Below are positions 44,629 to 54,307 of a DNA stretch of 64,000 bases, in pieces. The stretch spans positions 1 to 64,000 of the forward strand of contig NZ_FRAD01000007.1 in NCBI RefSeq assembly GCF_900142225.1, written 5' to 3'. The notes below the pieces were generated by a model, which did not search any database, was not told where the DNA came from, and was given only the letters and a program-made list of their open reading frames with translations. The DNA comes from Hathewaya proteolytica DSM 3090 (GTDB lineage: Bacteria > Bacillota > Clostridia > Clostridiales > Clostridiaceae). The position numbers and the translations under genes were made by a program. Numbering within the stretch: position 1 is the first letter of the stretch; the number at the start of each line of letters is the position of its first letter.

Positions 44629-44669
44629 AAAAAGTCCGGCAATAAAACAAATTAAATTGCCGGACTTTT
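44629..44669. terminator. Bidirectional terminator between murC and the TPR gene
   Basis: AAAAGTCCGGCAAT/ATTGCCGGACTTTT, a perfect stem of about 14 bp with A- and T-tracts on both sides, serving murC (plus) and the TPR gene (minus). Confidence 0.93.
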
Positions 44670-44670
44670 A

Positions 44671-47427
44671 TTAGTTTTTCTTAAATATCCCTTTTAATTT
44701 TCCAAAACCAGAATTTTGTTTTAAAAATTGCTCATATTCCTCTTTTAGATTTGAGTTATTAGGTTCAAATTCCAATGCTTTTTTGAAACACTCTTCCGTA
44801 TTATTAATATCATTTAACTTTTTATAGCAGTATGCCATGTACTTATATATACTGGATTTTGAGCTACTATTTAGTTCATTAGATGCTGCACAAACATTTA
44901 GATCCGCAAGAGCACGCTTTATCTCTGAAATGTTGTAGAATGAAATAGCTCGTGTTTTATAGGCATCCACCTTACTTCTATCTTTTTCTATAGCTTTATT
45001 ACAATACTCGATAGATTTTTTATAGTTATTTCGAGCTCTGTAACATTCACCAAGCCTTGAGTAAATTTCGCAGTCAGCTACACCAAGCTTCACGGCCACA
45101 TTGTACTCTTCCATAGCCTCAGACATCTTTCCAGACTTCATATATATATTACCCTTTTGATAATATGGTAGAGGAGATGAGCTGTCAATTTGTATAGCTA
45201 TGTCAAAATCCTGAAAAGCATCCTTATGCTTTCCAACTTTAGCATAATACACACCTCTGTTTAAATACACGTCTATATTACACTTGTCCATCTCTATAGC
45301 TCTATCATAAAACTTAATAGGATTGTTGCCCATTTTTTCATTCAACATTCCAAGCCTCAAATACAATATTGGAGATTCTTCTAACTGAAGACACATTGTT
45401 ACATCTTCTAGTGCCTCCTCGTATCTACCCTCATCCATATACAGGTCCATTCTTTCTATATATGCTCCTACGAATTCTGGGTTTTGGATAATAGCTTTAT
45501 TCACATATTTAAGTGCATTCTCCTTATCCCCAGAAGCCTTATAAACCTTGGACACCAACAACATAATCTTTACATTGAAAGCGCTCTTTTCCAAAGCCAT
45601 TAAACCATACTTAAGCGCATCCTTTAGTTTATTATTTTTATAGAAAATTTTGCTTAACAAATAATAAGGACCATAGAATACAAACTCGTCGTCAATTAGC
45701 TTTTTACAGATTCCCTTTGCCTCATCAATTGCAGACATATTGTAAAGGGCTGATGCCTTTTCATAAATAAATCTAGCATCATCACCATAGTTAGAAGATA
45801 TCACTTCCATCATTTCCATTACATCTTGAGACTTACCTAATCGATTATGCAATTTGATTTTATTTAACCAAGCTTCCCTTGAAGTTGGATTGTATATCAA
45901 CATGGATTCACACTTATACATAGCTTCAGAATAATTGCCTAGTTCAATAAGCAATGAAACAATTAAATTGCTCAGATTTTCACAATTGGGCACATTGCTT
46001 TCTTGATTATCCTTATCTAATATTCTGCAATACTCCTCTGCCTCTTTAAATCTACCAGCATTGTACAATACCCATGCCTTTTTTACAATTACATCTTGGT
46101 CATAAGGTTTTATTGATAATGCTGAATCGTACTGGTTAAGAGCCTCTTCATTTTTGTTCAATTGTGCTAAAATATCTGCTAGTAGCACGATGTTCTCTAA
46201 ACTGTTGGGCTCAAGTTTATTGCCATTGTATGCTGCCAAAAGAGCCTCATCTAACTTTCTCAATTTCATACATACGTTGGCTTGTTTCATATATAAATCC
46301 CAATCCAATTGATTTATCTTTGATAACTTATTTAAAATATTGTACGCCTCGTAGTATTCCTCTACGTTATAGTAAAGGTCATAGGCCTTTCTATACAGAT
46401 CAAGGTTCATTGGATTTTTGTTTAATTCGCTCAATATATAAGGCAATTCTGATTCCTTTACCAATCTGTCAATATCCTTGCTAAGCTCTCTTGACAAGGA
46501 CAAGTATATTTCATCATCAGCAATTAGCTCTATATATTTTTTTGCCTCTTCTGTTTTCCTGAGCATAAAGCACACAAAAGCCATATTATAATAATCTTCA
46601 TTATTTATAGGTTCTAGCTCCAAAGCCTTCTTAAAATCATTGTACCCATCCTCAAGTTGATTTTTCTTAATAAATGCATCTCCCCTAATGGAGTACAACA
46701 CTTTCTCTTCAGGTATTGACTTTAAAAGCACATCGCATAACTCTATACATCTATCCAATTCGCCCTTTAACTTTTTATATCTTATAAATATGATTTTCAC
46801 ATCTACACTAGAAGGATGTTTTTCTCTAGCAATATTAAAATACTGTTGTGCCTCCGCTACCTTGCCTTTAAATATGGCCTCCATAGTATTGGAAATAGCT
46901 TCAATAAAGCCATCATAATCTATATCACTGTTTTCTACGTATATTCTACCGTAGTCCACGTATAATTCTTTTCTAGAGTACTTTAATACATAATCTACAA
47001 ATTCTTTTGAGAATTTAGTGTATAATTCTCCCCTGAAATATTTCCATTTAAATTTTTCAGAGAGAAGCTTCCATACTTCGTGTGGTAAATACTTATGAGT
47101 TTGCAAAAATTCCAAAAGATTGCAGCCCATTTTAAATGCTTCTTCGGCTGAATAGTGTTTATCAATAAACTGTTGCCAATTAGTTAAACTAATGCGCTTA
47201 GAAAAATCCTTATACAAATCATCAAGCTCTATAAAAAACTCATTAGTCATCTCATCCCTTTTATCACATTTTATTATATTTAGTGCCTCATCATATGCTC
47301 TCTTTAGTTCATCTCGCTTTTCCTTATCACTCATAGCACTGTATTGTCTTAACTTATTATAATAAATAATTTGCAACTGCTCTACTGTAGCATTTTGACC
47401 TACTCCTAAAGTTTCCCAGCAATTCAT
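44671..47427 (-). CDS. Large TPR-repeat protein with degenerate J-domain-like N-terminus
   Basis: 918 residues, no signal peptide or TM, so probably cytoplasmic. Residues 1-60 (WETLGVGQNATVEQLQIIYYNKLRQYSAMSDKEKRDELKRAYDEALNII) have the helix pattern of a DnaJ J-domain, but the essential HPD between helices II and III is missing. From about 185 onward the chain is a long array of tetratricopeptide repeats (for example VLYSIRGDAFIKKNQLEDGYNDFKKALELEP; LPYYQKGNIYMKSGKMSEAMEEYNVAVKLG). It probably acts as a protein-interaction scaffold; client unknown. The Shine-Dalgarno AAGGAGGAG precedes the ATG. It is monocistronic. Confidence 0.8.
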   Translation of the reverse strand: MNCWETLGVGQNATVEQLQIIYYNKLRQYSAMSDKEKRDELKRAYDEALNIIKCDKRDEMTNEFFIELDDLYKDFSKRISLTNWQQFIDKHYSAEEAFKMGCNLLEFLQTHKYLPHEVWKLLSEKFKWKYFRGELYTKFSKEFVDYVLKYSRKELYVDYGRIYVENSDIDYDGFIEAISNTMEAIFKGKVAEAQQYFNIAREKHPSSVDVKIIFIRYKKLKGELDRCIELCDVLLKSIPEEKVLYSIRGDAFIKKNQLEDGYNDFKKALELEPINNEDYYNMAFVCFMLRKTEEAKKYIELIADDEIYLSLSRELSKDIDRLVKESELPYILSELNKNPMNLDLYRKAYDLYYNVEEYYEAYNILNKLSKINQLDWDLYMKQANVCMKLRKLDEALLAAYNGNKLEPNSLENIVLLADILAQLNKNEEALNQYDSALSIKPYDQDVIVKKAWVLYNAGRFKEAEEYCRILDKDNQESNVPNCENLSNLIVSLLIELGNYSEAMYKCESMLIYNPTSREAWLNKIKLHNRLGKSQDVMEMMEVISSNYGDDARFIYEKASALYNMSAIDEAKGICKKLIDDEFVFYGPYYLLSKIFYKNNKLKDALKYGLMALEKSAFNVKIMLLVSKVYKASGDKENALKYVNKAIIQNPEFVGAYIERMDLYMDEGRYEEALEDVTMCLQLEESPILYLRLGMLNEKMGNNPIKFYDRAIEMDKCNIDVYLNRGVYYAKVGKHKDAFQDFDIAIQIDSSSPLPYYQKGNIYMKSGKMSEAMEEYNVAVKLGVADCEIYSRLGECYRARNNYKKSIEYCNKAIEKDRSKVDAYKTRAISFYNISEIKRALADLNVCAASNELNSSSKSSIYKYMAYCYKKLNDINNTEECFKKALEFEPNNSNLKEEYEQFLKQNSGFGKLKGIFKKN

Positions 47428-47631
47428 ACGGCTCCTCCTTCTCTAGTTTTTGTATTTAACCATATTATTACTAATATACGTCACCCTTGTATCTATTATA
47501 TCATATTTTTTAATTTTATATTAATATTTATATTTTTTTATTAATATTAAGTTAACATTATAAAAAGTTATAAAAAAAATTTATCTGATGGCTAGCAGTT
47601 GTAACATACCCTGCAATTCTGTTTATAACAA

Positions 47632-47666
47632 TAAGCGACTACATCAAAAGTTCTAATGTAGTCGCT
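47632..47666 (-). terminator. Terminator after cysS
   Basis: AGCGACTACAT/ATGTAGTCGCT, a perfect 11-bp stem, then TATTGTTAT on the minus strand, 15 nt after the stop. Confidence 0.8.
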
Positions 47667-47681
47667 ATATTAAATACTATA

Positions 47682-49100
47682 CTATTTTAATTTCCAAGTT
47701 GTTCCTTCTTTTGTGTCAAGAAGTTCAATATTCATTGATGCAAGTTCATCCCTTATTTCATCAGCCCTAGCCCAGTTTTTAGTCTCTCTAGCTTCTTTTC
47801 TCTCGGCTATAAGTCTATCAATAAGTTCCGCATCCACGTCCGCCTTACTTATGTCTGCTTCAGCTTCTACCTTATCCAAATCCAGTGAAAGCACTGTATC
47901 GAATTTCTTTATTAGTTGAAATTTTTCCTTATTATTCAAATCCTTTGCCTTTATTACTTCAGATAAAACAGTAAATGCATTTGGCATATTTAGATCGTCG
48001 CTGATTTCTTTTATGAACTTATCATCATATACTTTCATTTTATTTTCATCCAAAGTATCAGACATCTCTACGGCACCCTTTACAAGTGCTATCTTTTCTT
48101 TTAATCTGCTGTATGCAGTTTGAGCATCCTTTAAATTATCAAAACTGAATAGCAATTGCTTTCTATATCTAGACTGCAAACAGAAAAATCTATAATCAAG
48201 TGGTGAGAACCCGTGCTCTATGATTCTGCTAAGGGTTAAAAATTCTCCCTTGGATTTTGACATTTTACCATTGTCTAGCACCAAAAACTCTCCATGCATC
48301 CAGTAATTAACCCATCTGTGCCCTATAGCAGCTTCTGACTGTGCTATCTCATTGGTATGATGCACCGGAATATGATCTATACCTCCACAATGGATATCTA
48401 TGTTTTCACCAAGATACTTCATAGAAATAGCCGAGCATTCTAGATGCCATCCTGGAAAGCCTTTACCCCACGGAGAATCCCACTGCATTATTTGATTTGA
48501 GAACTTAGAATTCGTAAACCAAAGGACAAAATCAAGAGGATTTTTCTTATTTGGATCTACCTCTATTCTGCTTCCTGCTTCTAATTCATCTAGTGAAAGA
48601 TTGGCTAGCTTGTTGTACTCAGAAAACTTATCTATCTCGTAGTATACATTTCCGTTGGCCTTATAGGTATAGCCTTTTTCCTCTAACTTCTCAATAAACT
48701 TGATCATGGCGTCTATATTGTCAGTAGCTCTCGAAATAACTGTAGGTCTTTTTATATTTAATTTTGCACAGTCATCTAAAAATGCATTTTCGTAGAACTC
48801 TGCTATTTCCCATACAGTTTTGTGCTCTCGGGCTGCTCCAAGAGCCATCTTATCTTCCCCTTCATCCGCATCTGATTGAAGATGACCTACATCAGTAATG
48901 TTCATTACATGCTTCACTTTATACCCAGTGTATTCAAGTGATTTTTTCAAAACATCTTCAAAAATATATGTCCTAAGGTTACCGATATGAGCATAATTAT
49001 ACACAGTAGGTCCACATGTATACATACCAACTTTCCCAGGATTTACAGACTGAAATTCATCTTTGTTTCTTGTTAACGTATTATATACATAAAAACTCAT
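47682..49100 (-). CDS. cysS: Cysteinyl-tRNA synthetase
   Basis: Charges tRNA-Cys. About 472 residues, class I: zinc Cys in MYTCGPTVYNYAHIGNLRTY (HIGH-type motif), GWHLECSAISMKYLG, HCGGIDHIPVHHTNEIAQSEA, and the KMSKS motif in GKMSKSKGEF. A C-terminal DALR-like helical domain follows. ATG 49100 is preceded by AAAGGAAGG at good spacing; the seven-codon extension is rejected. No T-box leader is visible in the 220 nt before it. Confidence 0.96.
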   Translation of the reverse strand: MSFYVYNTLTRNKDEFQSVNPGKVGMYTCGPTVYNYAHIGNLRTYIFEDVLKKSLEYTGYKVKHVMNITDVGHLQSDADEGEDKMALGAAREHKTVWEIAEFYENAFLDDCAKLNIKRPTVISRATDNIDAMIKFIEKLEEKGYTYKANGNVYYEIDKFSEYNKLANLSLDELEAGSRIEVDPNKKNPLDFVLWFTNSKFSNQIMQWDSPWGKGFPGWHLECSAISMKYLGENIDIHCGGIDHIPVHHTNEIAQSEAAIGHRWVNYWMHGEFLVLDNGKMSKSKGEFLTLSRIIEHGFSPLDYRFFCLQSRYRKQLLFSFDNLKDAQTAYSRLKEKIALVKGAVEMSDTLDENKMKVYDDKFIKEISDDLNMPNAFTVLSEVIKAKDLNNKEKFQLIKKFDTVLSLDLDKVEAEADISKADVDAELIDRLIAERKEARETKNWARADEIRDELASMNIELLDTKEGTTWKLK

Positions 49101-49246
49101 ATGCACCCTTCCTTTCATCAATTATTATCTCACACATATCCTTTATTATATACAATTGACAACACAAATACAATTGAAACATCATGACAAAATCCACATA
49201 AAATCATTATATTCATATTCCTTACAAATTATTACTAGAAATTCAA

Positions 49247-49275
49247 TTGACAAGGTGGATTTTTACCTATAATAT
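49247..49275 (+). promoter_or_regulatory. Promoter of the HAD phosphatase gene
   Basis: TTGACA (49247-49252) with TATAAT (49268-49273, spacer 15) or the overlapping TAATAT (49270-49275, spacer 17), about 50 nt before the ATG. Confidence 0.6.
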
Positions 49276-49323
49276 TATTAAGTATATTTAATTTACAAAA
49301 TAATTCACAATGGGGATAAGTAT

Positions 49324-49977
49324 ATGAATAAAATATTTGATAATATAAAAGGTGTTATCTTTGACATGGATGGAACTTTGGTAGATTCCATGTGGGTATG
49401 GAGAGAAATAGACAAGTTGTATTTAGGAAGACATAATATAGCTTACCCTGAAAATCTCAATAAGGAATTAGAATCTTTGACCTACGAACAAACCGCAGCA
49501 TATTTTAAAAATAGATTCAATTTGCCTTACACAGAAGAGGAGATAAAAAAACAATGGAACGATATGTCCATAGAACAATACAGTACTGCTGTACCCCTAA
49601 AGCCGGGAGCATTAAAATTGCTAGATAGGCTACAAAATAAGGGCATAAAAATTTCCCTAGCCACCAGCAACTGTAGGGAACTTATATGTCCTTGTTTTAA
49701 TAATCTGGGAATCCTTAAATATTTTGACGCCATCACCACATCTGATGAAGTTGGGACAAGCAAATCCTTCCCAGATATATACCTAAAGAGTGCCGAAAAA
49801 ATGGCATTACCTCCAGAACAATGCATAGCCTTCGAGGACATACTAGATGCCCTTAAGGGAGCAAATGCCGCTGGCACAAAAACCATTGCAGTATACGACA
49901 GTTTTTCTTCATATAACAAGGAAGAAATCATGGCACACTGCAGCATGTATATCCATAACTTTGAAGAGCTGCTTTAA
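49324..49977 (+). CDS. HAD-superfamily hydrolase (beta-phosphoglucomutase-like subgroup)
   Basis: 217 residues. HAD motif I DMDGTLVDS near residue 14; a helical cap (about 20-85); motif II LATSN; the conserved Lys in SKSFPDIYLKSAE; motif III FEDILDALKGANAAGTKTIAV. Probably a small-molecule phosphatase or phosphomutase; the substrate cannot be told. GGGGAT serves as Shine-Dalgarno. No terminator is obvious, but the gene ends about 225 nt before the ABC-F gene. Confidence 0.85.
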   Translation: MNKIFDNIKGVIFDMDGTLVDSMWVWREIDKLYLGRHNIAYPENLNKELESLTYEQTAAYFKNRFNLPYTEEEIKKQWNDMSIEQYSTAVPLKPGALKLLDRLQNKGIKISLATSNCRELICPCFNNLGILKYFDAITTSDEVGTSKSFPDIYLKSAEKMALPPEQCIAFEDILDALKGANAAGTKTIAVYDSFSSYNKEEIMAHCSMYIHNFEELL

Positions 49978-50160
49978 TACAAGGCAGCTTCTTTTATCTG
50001 ATGGCTATATGTTGTAACACTCCCTCTCTGCTTATTTCCATTTCCGTACTACCTGTACTACTTTCAAAAATCTCTTTAATATGTAGCCTAAATAGTGTAC
50101 ACTATGATAGTGACTATACTATAGTACATTTCTTGTATTATATTTTACATAAAATATTAG

Positions 50161-50203
50161 AAGGGAGACGTTATACGGTATTTTCGTATAACAAGATATT
50201 GAT
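50161..50203 (+). promoter_or_regulatory. Shine-Dalgarno and hairpin ahead of the ABC-F gene
   Basis: AAGGGAG (50161-50167) is followed by a perfect 8-bp hairpin GTTATACG/CGTATAAC (50170-50177, 50185-50192), then 11 nt and the TTG start at 50204. No other Shine-Dalgarno precedes the start. Folding shortens the distance from 36 to 13 nt. Confidence 0.5.
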
Positions 50204-51820
50204 TTGATTACAGTTACAGGTTTAAGCTTAAGATTCGCTGATAAAAAATTATTTGAAAATGTAAATGTTAAATTCACACCGGGAAATTGCTATGGTGTAA
50301 TTGGGGCTAATGGTGCCGGAAAATCCACTTTTCTAAAGATATTGTCTGGTGAGATTGATGCAAACAGTGGTGAGGTTTCAATAACTCCTGGGGAAAGACT
50401 TGCAGTTTTAAAGCAGAACCACTTTGAATTTGACGATTGTGAAGTATTGAAAACAGTTATCATGGGGCACAAGCGCCTTTATGAAATTATGCAGGAGAAG
50501 GATGTTCTGTACGCAAAGGCTGATTTTACGGAAGAGGATGGTATAAAAGCCTCCGAGTTAGAGGCTGAATTTGCGGAATTGGACGGTTGGGATGCTGAGA
50601 CAAATGCTGAGAAGCTGTTAATGGGTCTTGGTATAGAAAAAGAACTTCACTCTAGGAAAATGAATGAATTAGACGGTAGTGAAAAGGTAAAGGTGCTTCT
50701 TGCACAGTCACTTTTTGGAAATCCTGACATACTTCTTCTAGATGAACCTACAAACCATCTTGATTATAAAGCTATAAGATGGCTAGAGGAATTCCTTCTT
50801 CACTTTGAGAAAACTGTCATCGTGGTATCCCATGATAGACATTTCTTGAATAAGGTATGTACACATATGATGGATATTGATTTTGGTAAGGCAAAATTAT
50901 TTGTTGGTAACTACGATTTCTGGTATGAATCCAGCCAATTAGCATTAAAGATGATGAAGGATCAGAACAAGAAAAAGGAAGACAAGATTAAAGACCTTCA
51001 AAGATTTATCGAAAGATTTAGTTCCAATGCTTCTAAAGCTAAGCAGGCTACTTCTAGAAAGAAACTTTTAGAGAAAATTACTCTTGATGACATAGAACCT
51101 TCTTCTAGGAGATATCCTTTTGTAGGATTCACTCCAGAAAGGGAGGCAGGCAAAGAAATATTAACAGTAGATGGCATCAGCAAGACCATAGATGGAGTAA
51201 AGGTTCTAAACAACATTTCCTTTACCCTAAATAAAGATGATAAGGTCATTCTTACTGGACGAAATGAAGTTGCAAAAACTACTTTAATGCAAATATTAAT
51301 GGGTGAAATGGAAGCAGATGAGGGATCATTTAAATGGGGAGTTACTACATCTAGAGACTATCTACCAAAGGATAATGGTAAATTCTTTGATGGTGTAGAT
51401 ATGAATCTCATAGACTGGCTTAGACAATACTCTGAAGATAAGACTGAAACCTTTATAAGAGGCTTCCTAGGCAAGATGCTTTTTGCTGGCAATGAACCGT
51501 TGAAGATGGTAAATGTATTATCCGGAGGAGAAAAGGTGAGATGTATGTTCTCTAAGCTTATGCTTTCGGGTGCCAATGTGTTGCTTTTAGATGAACCAAC
51601 AAACCACCTAGACTTAGAGTCTATTCAGTCTGTTAACAATGGGCTCATAGCCTTTAAGGGTAATTTGATATTTACATCCCACGACCACGAATTCATTCAG
51701 ACCATAGCAAACAGAATTATTGAAATCACTCCAAATGGAGTTTTCGACAAGCAAGTTACTTTTGATGAATACATGGAAGATGAAGAAACACAAAAATCCG
51801 TGGCAAAAATGTACGAATAA
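50204..51820 (+). CDS. ABC-F family ATPase (YbiT/YkpA-like)
   Basis: 538 residues, two ABC domains without TM segments. Domain 1: Walker A GANGAGKST, signature degraded to LDGSEKV, Walker B ILLLDEPTNHLD. An inter-domain linker (about 245-300) is rich in Lys and charged residues. Domain 2: Walker A GRNEVAKTT (usual GK replaced by AK), signature LSGGEK, Walker B VLLLDEPTNHLD. ABC-F proteins act on ribosomes in translation; this subgroup is not a known resistance determinant by sequence. The start is TTG (frame limited by an upstream stop), matching the MITV beginning of relatives. Confidence 0.9.
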   Translation: MITVTGLSLRFADKKLFENVNVKFTPGNCYGVIGANGAGKSTFLKILSGEIDANSGEVSITPGERLAVLKQNHFEFDDCEVLKTVIMGHKRLYEIMQEKDVLYAKADFTEEDGIKASELEAEFAELDGWDAETNAEKLLMGLGIEKELHSRKMNELDGSEKVKVLLAQSLFGNPDILLLDEPTNHLDYKAIRWLEEFLLHFEKTVIVVSHDRHFLNKVCTHMMDIDFGKAKLFVGNYDFWYESSQLALKMMKDQNKKKEDKIKDLQRFIERFSSNASKAKQATSRKKLLEKITLDDIEPSSRRYPFVGFTPEREAGKEILTVDGISKTIDGVKVLNNISFTLNKDDKVILTGRNEVAKTTLMQILMGEMEADEGSFKWGVTTSRDYLPKDNGKFFDGVDMNLIDWLRQYSEDKTETFIRGFLGKMLFAGNEPLKMVNVLSGGEKVRCMFSKLMLSGANVLLLDEPTNHLDLESIQSVNNGLIAFKGNLIFTSHDHEFIQTIANRIIEITPNGVFDKQVTFDEYMEDEETQKSVAKMYE

Positions 51821-51838
51821 CAATTTATGCAAGCAATC

Positions 51839-51876
51839 AATAAAGGACCTCAGTAAACCTACTGAGGTCCTTTATT
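51839..51876. terminator. Bidirectional terminator between ABC-F and GGDEF genes
   Basis: AATAAAGGACCTCAGTA and its exact complement form a perfect 17-bp stem with a 4-nt loop, flanked by A and T runs. Confidence 0.93.
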
Positions 51877-51911
51877 AAATTTTTTAAATATGCCAGAAAC
51901 TCTCGTCTTAT

Positions 51912-53000
51912 CTAACGAGAGTTCAATTTATGCTGCTTTTTATAATTGTATAATTGCTTATCCGCCTCTTCTACAACATTTTCTATTGGAACCTTGGACT
52001 TATGATAAAAGGCATATCCAATTGAAACCCATGGCATCCTACTATCTTCTGTTCTATAAGTTTCTATCCTATATAGGAAATCACTTAAAGTATGTAAAAT
52101 GTCATCTTCTGTTGCACTTTCACTTAAAACAGAAAACTCATCCCCACCTATTCTATAACAAGAACCAATATTCCCAAAAGTATCTTTTATAATTTCACCT
52201 ATGCCACTTAAACATTGGTCTCCACATTGATGACCATACGTATCATTGATTTCTTTAAAATCATCAACATCAAGTATGATAATAGCAGCATTTTCCAATT
52301 CCTCTAGCCGTTGAAGTTCGTGCTCATAGGCCCTCCTGTTAAATAGATTGGTAAGTACATCATATTTTTCACTAAGCTCACAAAAATACGCATAGTAAAT
52401 AGTCATAGCAAGAGATACACTTATCCACGTAGTATGTACATCCGGCATAAGAATTTGAATGGTTGTTCCTATAAATATAAACACAAATATTAGATACAAT
52501 GTAAATCTATTTTTATTCTCATACCTCCCAGTGGCTTTCACAGTTTCCTTTAATAACACCAACATGCTTGAAATATATGAAATTATATATACTATGAAAT
52601 AATTTCCCCTCTCGTAGGTGTTTTGAGAACTGATATTAAAAATAAGATTAAACTTTGGCGAAAGTACTGTAAATACAAAATTAATTACCAATGGAATCGT
52701 AAACAAATTTTTAAAGCTAAAACGCCTGTTGCAAAAGGCAGCGCTAAGTAACACAGGTATAATTGGCGAAATAGAAAAACCAATTACATTAAAAATTGTA
52801 TAACATATTCTCATTGACTTCCCAGTACCTTCAAAATAAACTGTACCTATTTCTGAGGCAGTAACTAAAATGGTTACTCCAATAGCAAGTAAAAAATACC
52901 TTTTCATTTTTGCATCTATAATCTCATTTTGATATACCATATAACTTAACACAGATATTGCTAAAATATTGACTATATTTATTCCCATATAATTAATCAT
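51912..53000 (-). CDS. Membrane-anchored diguanylate cyclase (GGDEF)
   Basis: 362 residues: about six TM segments (to about 205), then GGDEF: DVLTNLFNRRAYEHEL, DVDDFKEINDTYGHQCGDQCL, active site RIGGDEFSVL. No RxxD I-site (NIGSCYRIGGDEF). Similar in layout to the GGDEF protein at 12346-13494 but clearly divergent. A 9-bp hairpin (about 51898-51922) covers its stop codon. The Shine-Dalgarno GGGGGG lies 11 nt before the ATG. Confidence 0.87.
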   Translation of the reverse strand: MINYMGINIVNILAISVLSYMVYQNEIIDAKMKRYFLLAIGVTILVTASEIGTVYFEGTGKSMRICYTIFNVIGFSISPIIPVLLSAAFCNRRFSFKNLFTIPLVINFVFTVLSPKFNLIFNISSQNTYERGNYFIVYIISYISSMLVLLKETVKATGRYENKNRFTLYLIFVFIFIGTTIQILMPDVHTTWISVSLAMTIYYAYFCELSEKYDVLTNLFNRRAYEHELQRLEELENAAIIILDVDDFKEINDTYGHQCGDQCLSGIGEIIKDTFGNIGSCYRIGGDEFSVLSESATEDDILHTLSDFLYRIETYRTEDSRMPWVSIGYAFYHKSKVPIENVVEEADKQLYNYKKQHKLNSR

Positions 53001-53087
53001 GATTTTATATTCCCCCCATTTTGAAATATCGTTAGAAAATAAAATAACTTTATGATTTTGAATATCTCTGTTTCATTGTATTATACA

Positions 53088-53130
53088 TAAAAAATAGATA
53101 AGGCAAGAATCTTAGATCCCTTACCTTATC
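53088..53130 (-). terminator. Terminator after the sigma/anti-sigma operon
   Basis: GATAAGGTAAG pairs with CTTGCCTTATC (11 bp, one G-T), then TATTTTTTATG on the minus strand. Confidence 0.85.
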
Positions 53131-53161
53131 CATTATATATTCCTAGGGGAAAAATTATTAT

Positions 53162-54307
53162 TTATTTATTTTTAAGTGATGGAATTTCTACTGTAGTATG
53201 GTACAGTGCTTTTTCTTCCATAAGTTGTTTAAAATTATCTTCATTTCTAAATCTTTTTAATTTATCAAGATATTCATTATACTCACAAAGATAAATGTCT
53301 ACTTTTGAAACGTCTTTACCGTATATAGGATATTCATCTACAATAGGCATTCCAGTTTCCATGTACTTTCCATTGGCATCGAAAACTACAGGGAAAGTCA
53401 ATATAGCATTAGGATTCTTATCATAATCATTGTCTATATCAGCAGTATGAAGTATCATCTCATATGGAGTTACATCTATGGATTTCATACCTACACCATT
53501 TTTCTTGATATCGTTTAAAACTATAGTCTTTGTTTGAGTTTTATCTATATTGATATCAAAATTGAATTTCCAATTTCCCTCAAAGGCCTTATCTCCATTG
53601 TATCCTTTCTCAATCTGTGAAAATAGTATTTTTGTAAAATTAAGGTTTAACTTCATCTTATCATTATCTACTTTTATAGGCCTGCTATCTAAACCTATTC
53701 TGAAAACACCTTCATAAGTATTTTCATCTATGAAATCACCATTCACAGTGACAATTCCCATATCGTTGTCTTCTATGCCAAATAGACTATCAAAGTAGAT
53801 CTGAAGTGCAGGTTCATCTTTTCCGTTTCTAAGCACAGTATTAGTTGAAAATCCTTCTTTATTCTTCAACTCTATAGTAGCATACATAGCTTTATCATTA
53901 GAATACATTTCTTTTAATGTAAAAGTTATATCTCCATCTTCCTTACTACATGGAAGACTTGTAACTCCATCCTTTTCAAGGGCTTCCTGTCTCTGCTTTT
54001 CTGCCATTTCAGTAAAATTACCTTTATAGGTAGACTTATCCTCATACTTTTCAAACAGCCCTCCTATAACTGGCAAACCACTAGCCCAAGTGGGATTCAT
54101 AAAGCATGTACAAACAAACGCCCCCATGACAGCCGCAGCACTACCTAAACCTATAATAGTCTTTTTTAAACGCTTACTTTTCATTTCTTTAATCCCCTTC
54201 CCATCCTTTATTGAATTAAAAGCATCCTCTGCTTTTTGCATGACAACCTGTGGTATATCCACATCCTTTTTTATATTGTCAATATACTTCTTTTCAAACT
54301 GATTCAT
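53162..54307 (-). CDS. Membrane protein, probable anti-sigma factor (DUF4179-like)
   Basis: 381 residues: a short cytoplasmic N-terminus (about 1-48, IPQVVMQKAEDAFNSIKDG), one TM (about 49-68), and a large extracytoplasmic domain beginning WASGLPVIGGLFEKY, typical of DUF4179 proteins encoded next to ECF sigma factors. Its ATG overlaps the sigma-factor stop by 4 nt (ATGA), so production is coupled. An anti-sigma role is inferred from membrane topology and this coupling. Confidence 0.8.
   Translation of the reverse strand: MNQFEKKYIDNIKKDVDIPQVVMQKAEDAFNSIKDGKGIKEMKSKRLKKTIIGLGSAAAVMGAFVCTCFMNPTWASGLPVIGGLFEKYEDKSTYKGNFTEMAEKQRQEALEKDGVTSLPCSKEDGDITFTLKEMYSNDKAMYATIELKNKEGFSTNTVLRNGKDEPALQIYFDSLFGIEDNDMGIVTVNGDFIDENTYEGVFRIGLDSRPIKVDNDKMKLNLNFTKILFSQIEKGYNGDKAFEGNWKFNFDINIDKTQTKTIVLNDIKKNGVGMKSIDVTPYEMILHTADIDNDYDKNPNAILTFPVVFDANGKYMETGMPIVDEYPIYGKDVSKVDIYLCEYNEYLDKLKRFRNEDNFKQLMEEKALYHTTVEIPSLKNK

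Noticed and set aside
49101..49323. T-box leader of cysS
   Set aside because: No T-box core or terminator-antiterminator pair is visible in the divergent intergenic region.
50204..51820. Damaged ABC-F ATPase because of LDGSEK and AK-for-GK Walker A
   Set aside because: As far as I recall these substitutions are typical of the YbiT/YkpA subgroup; the frame is intact and full length.
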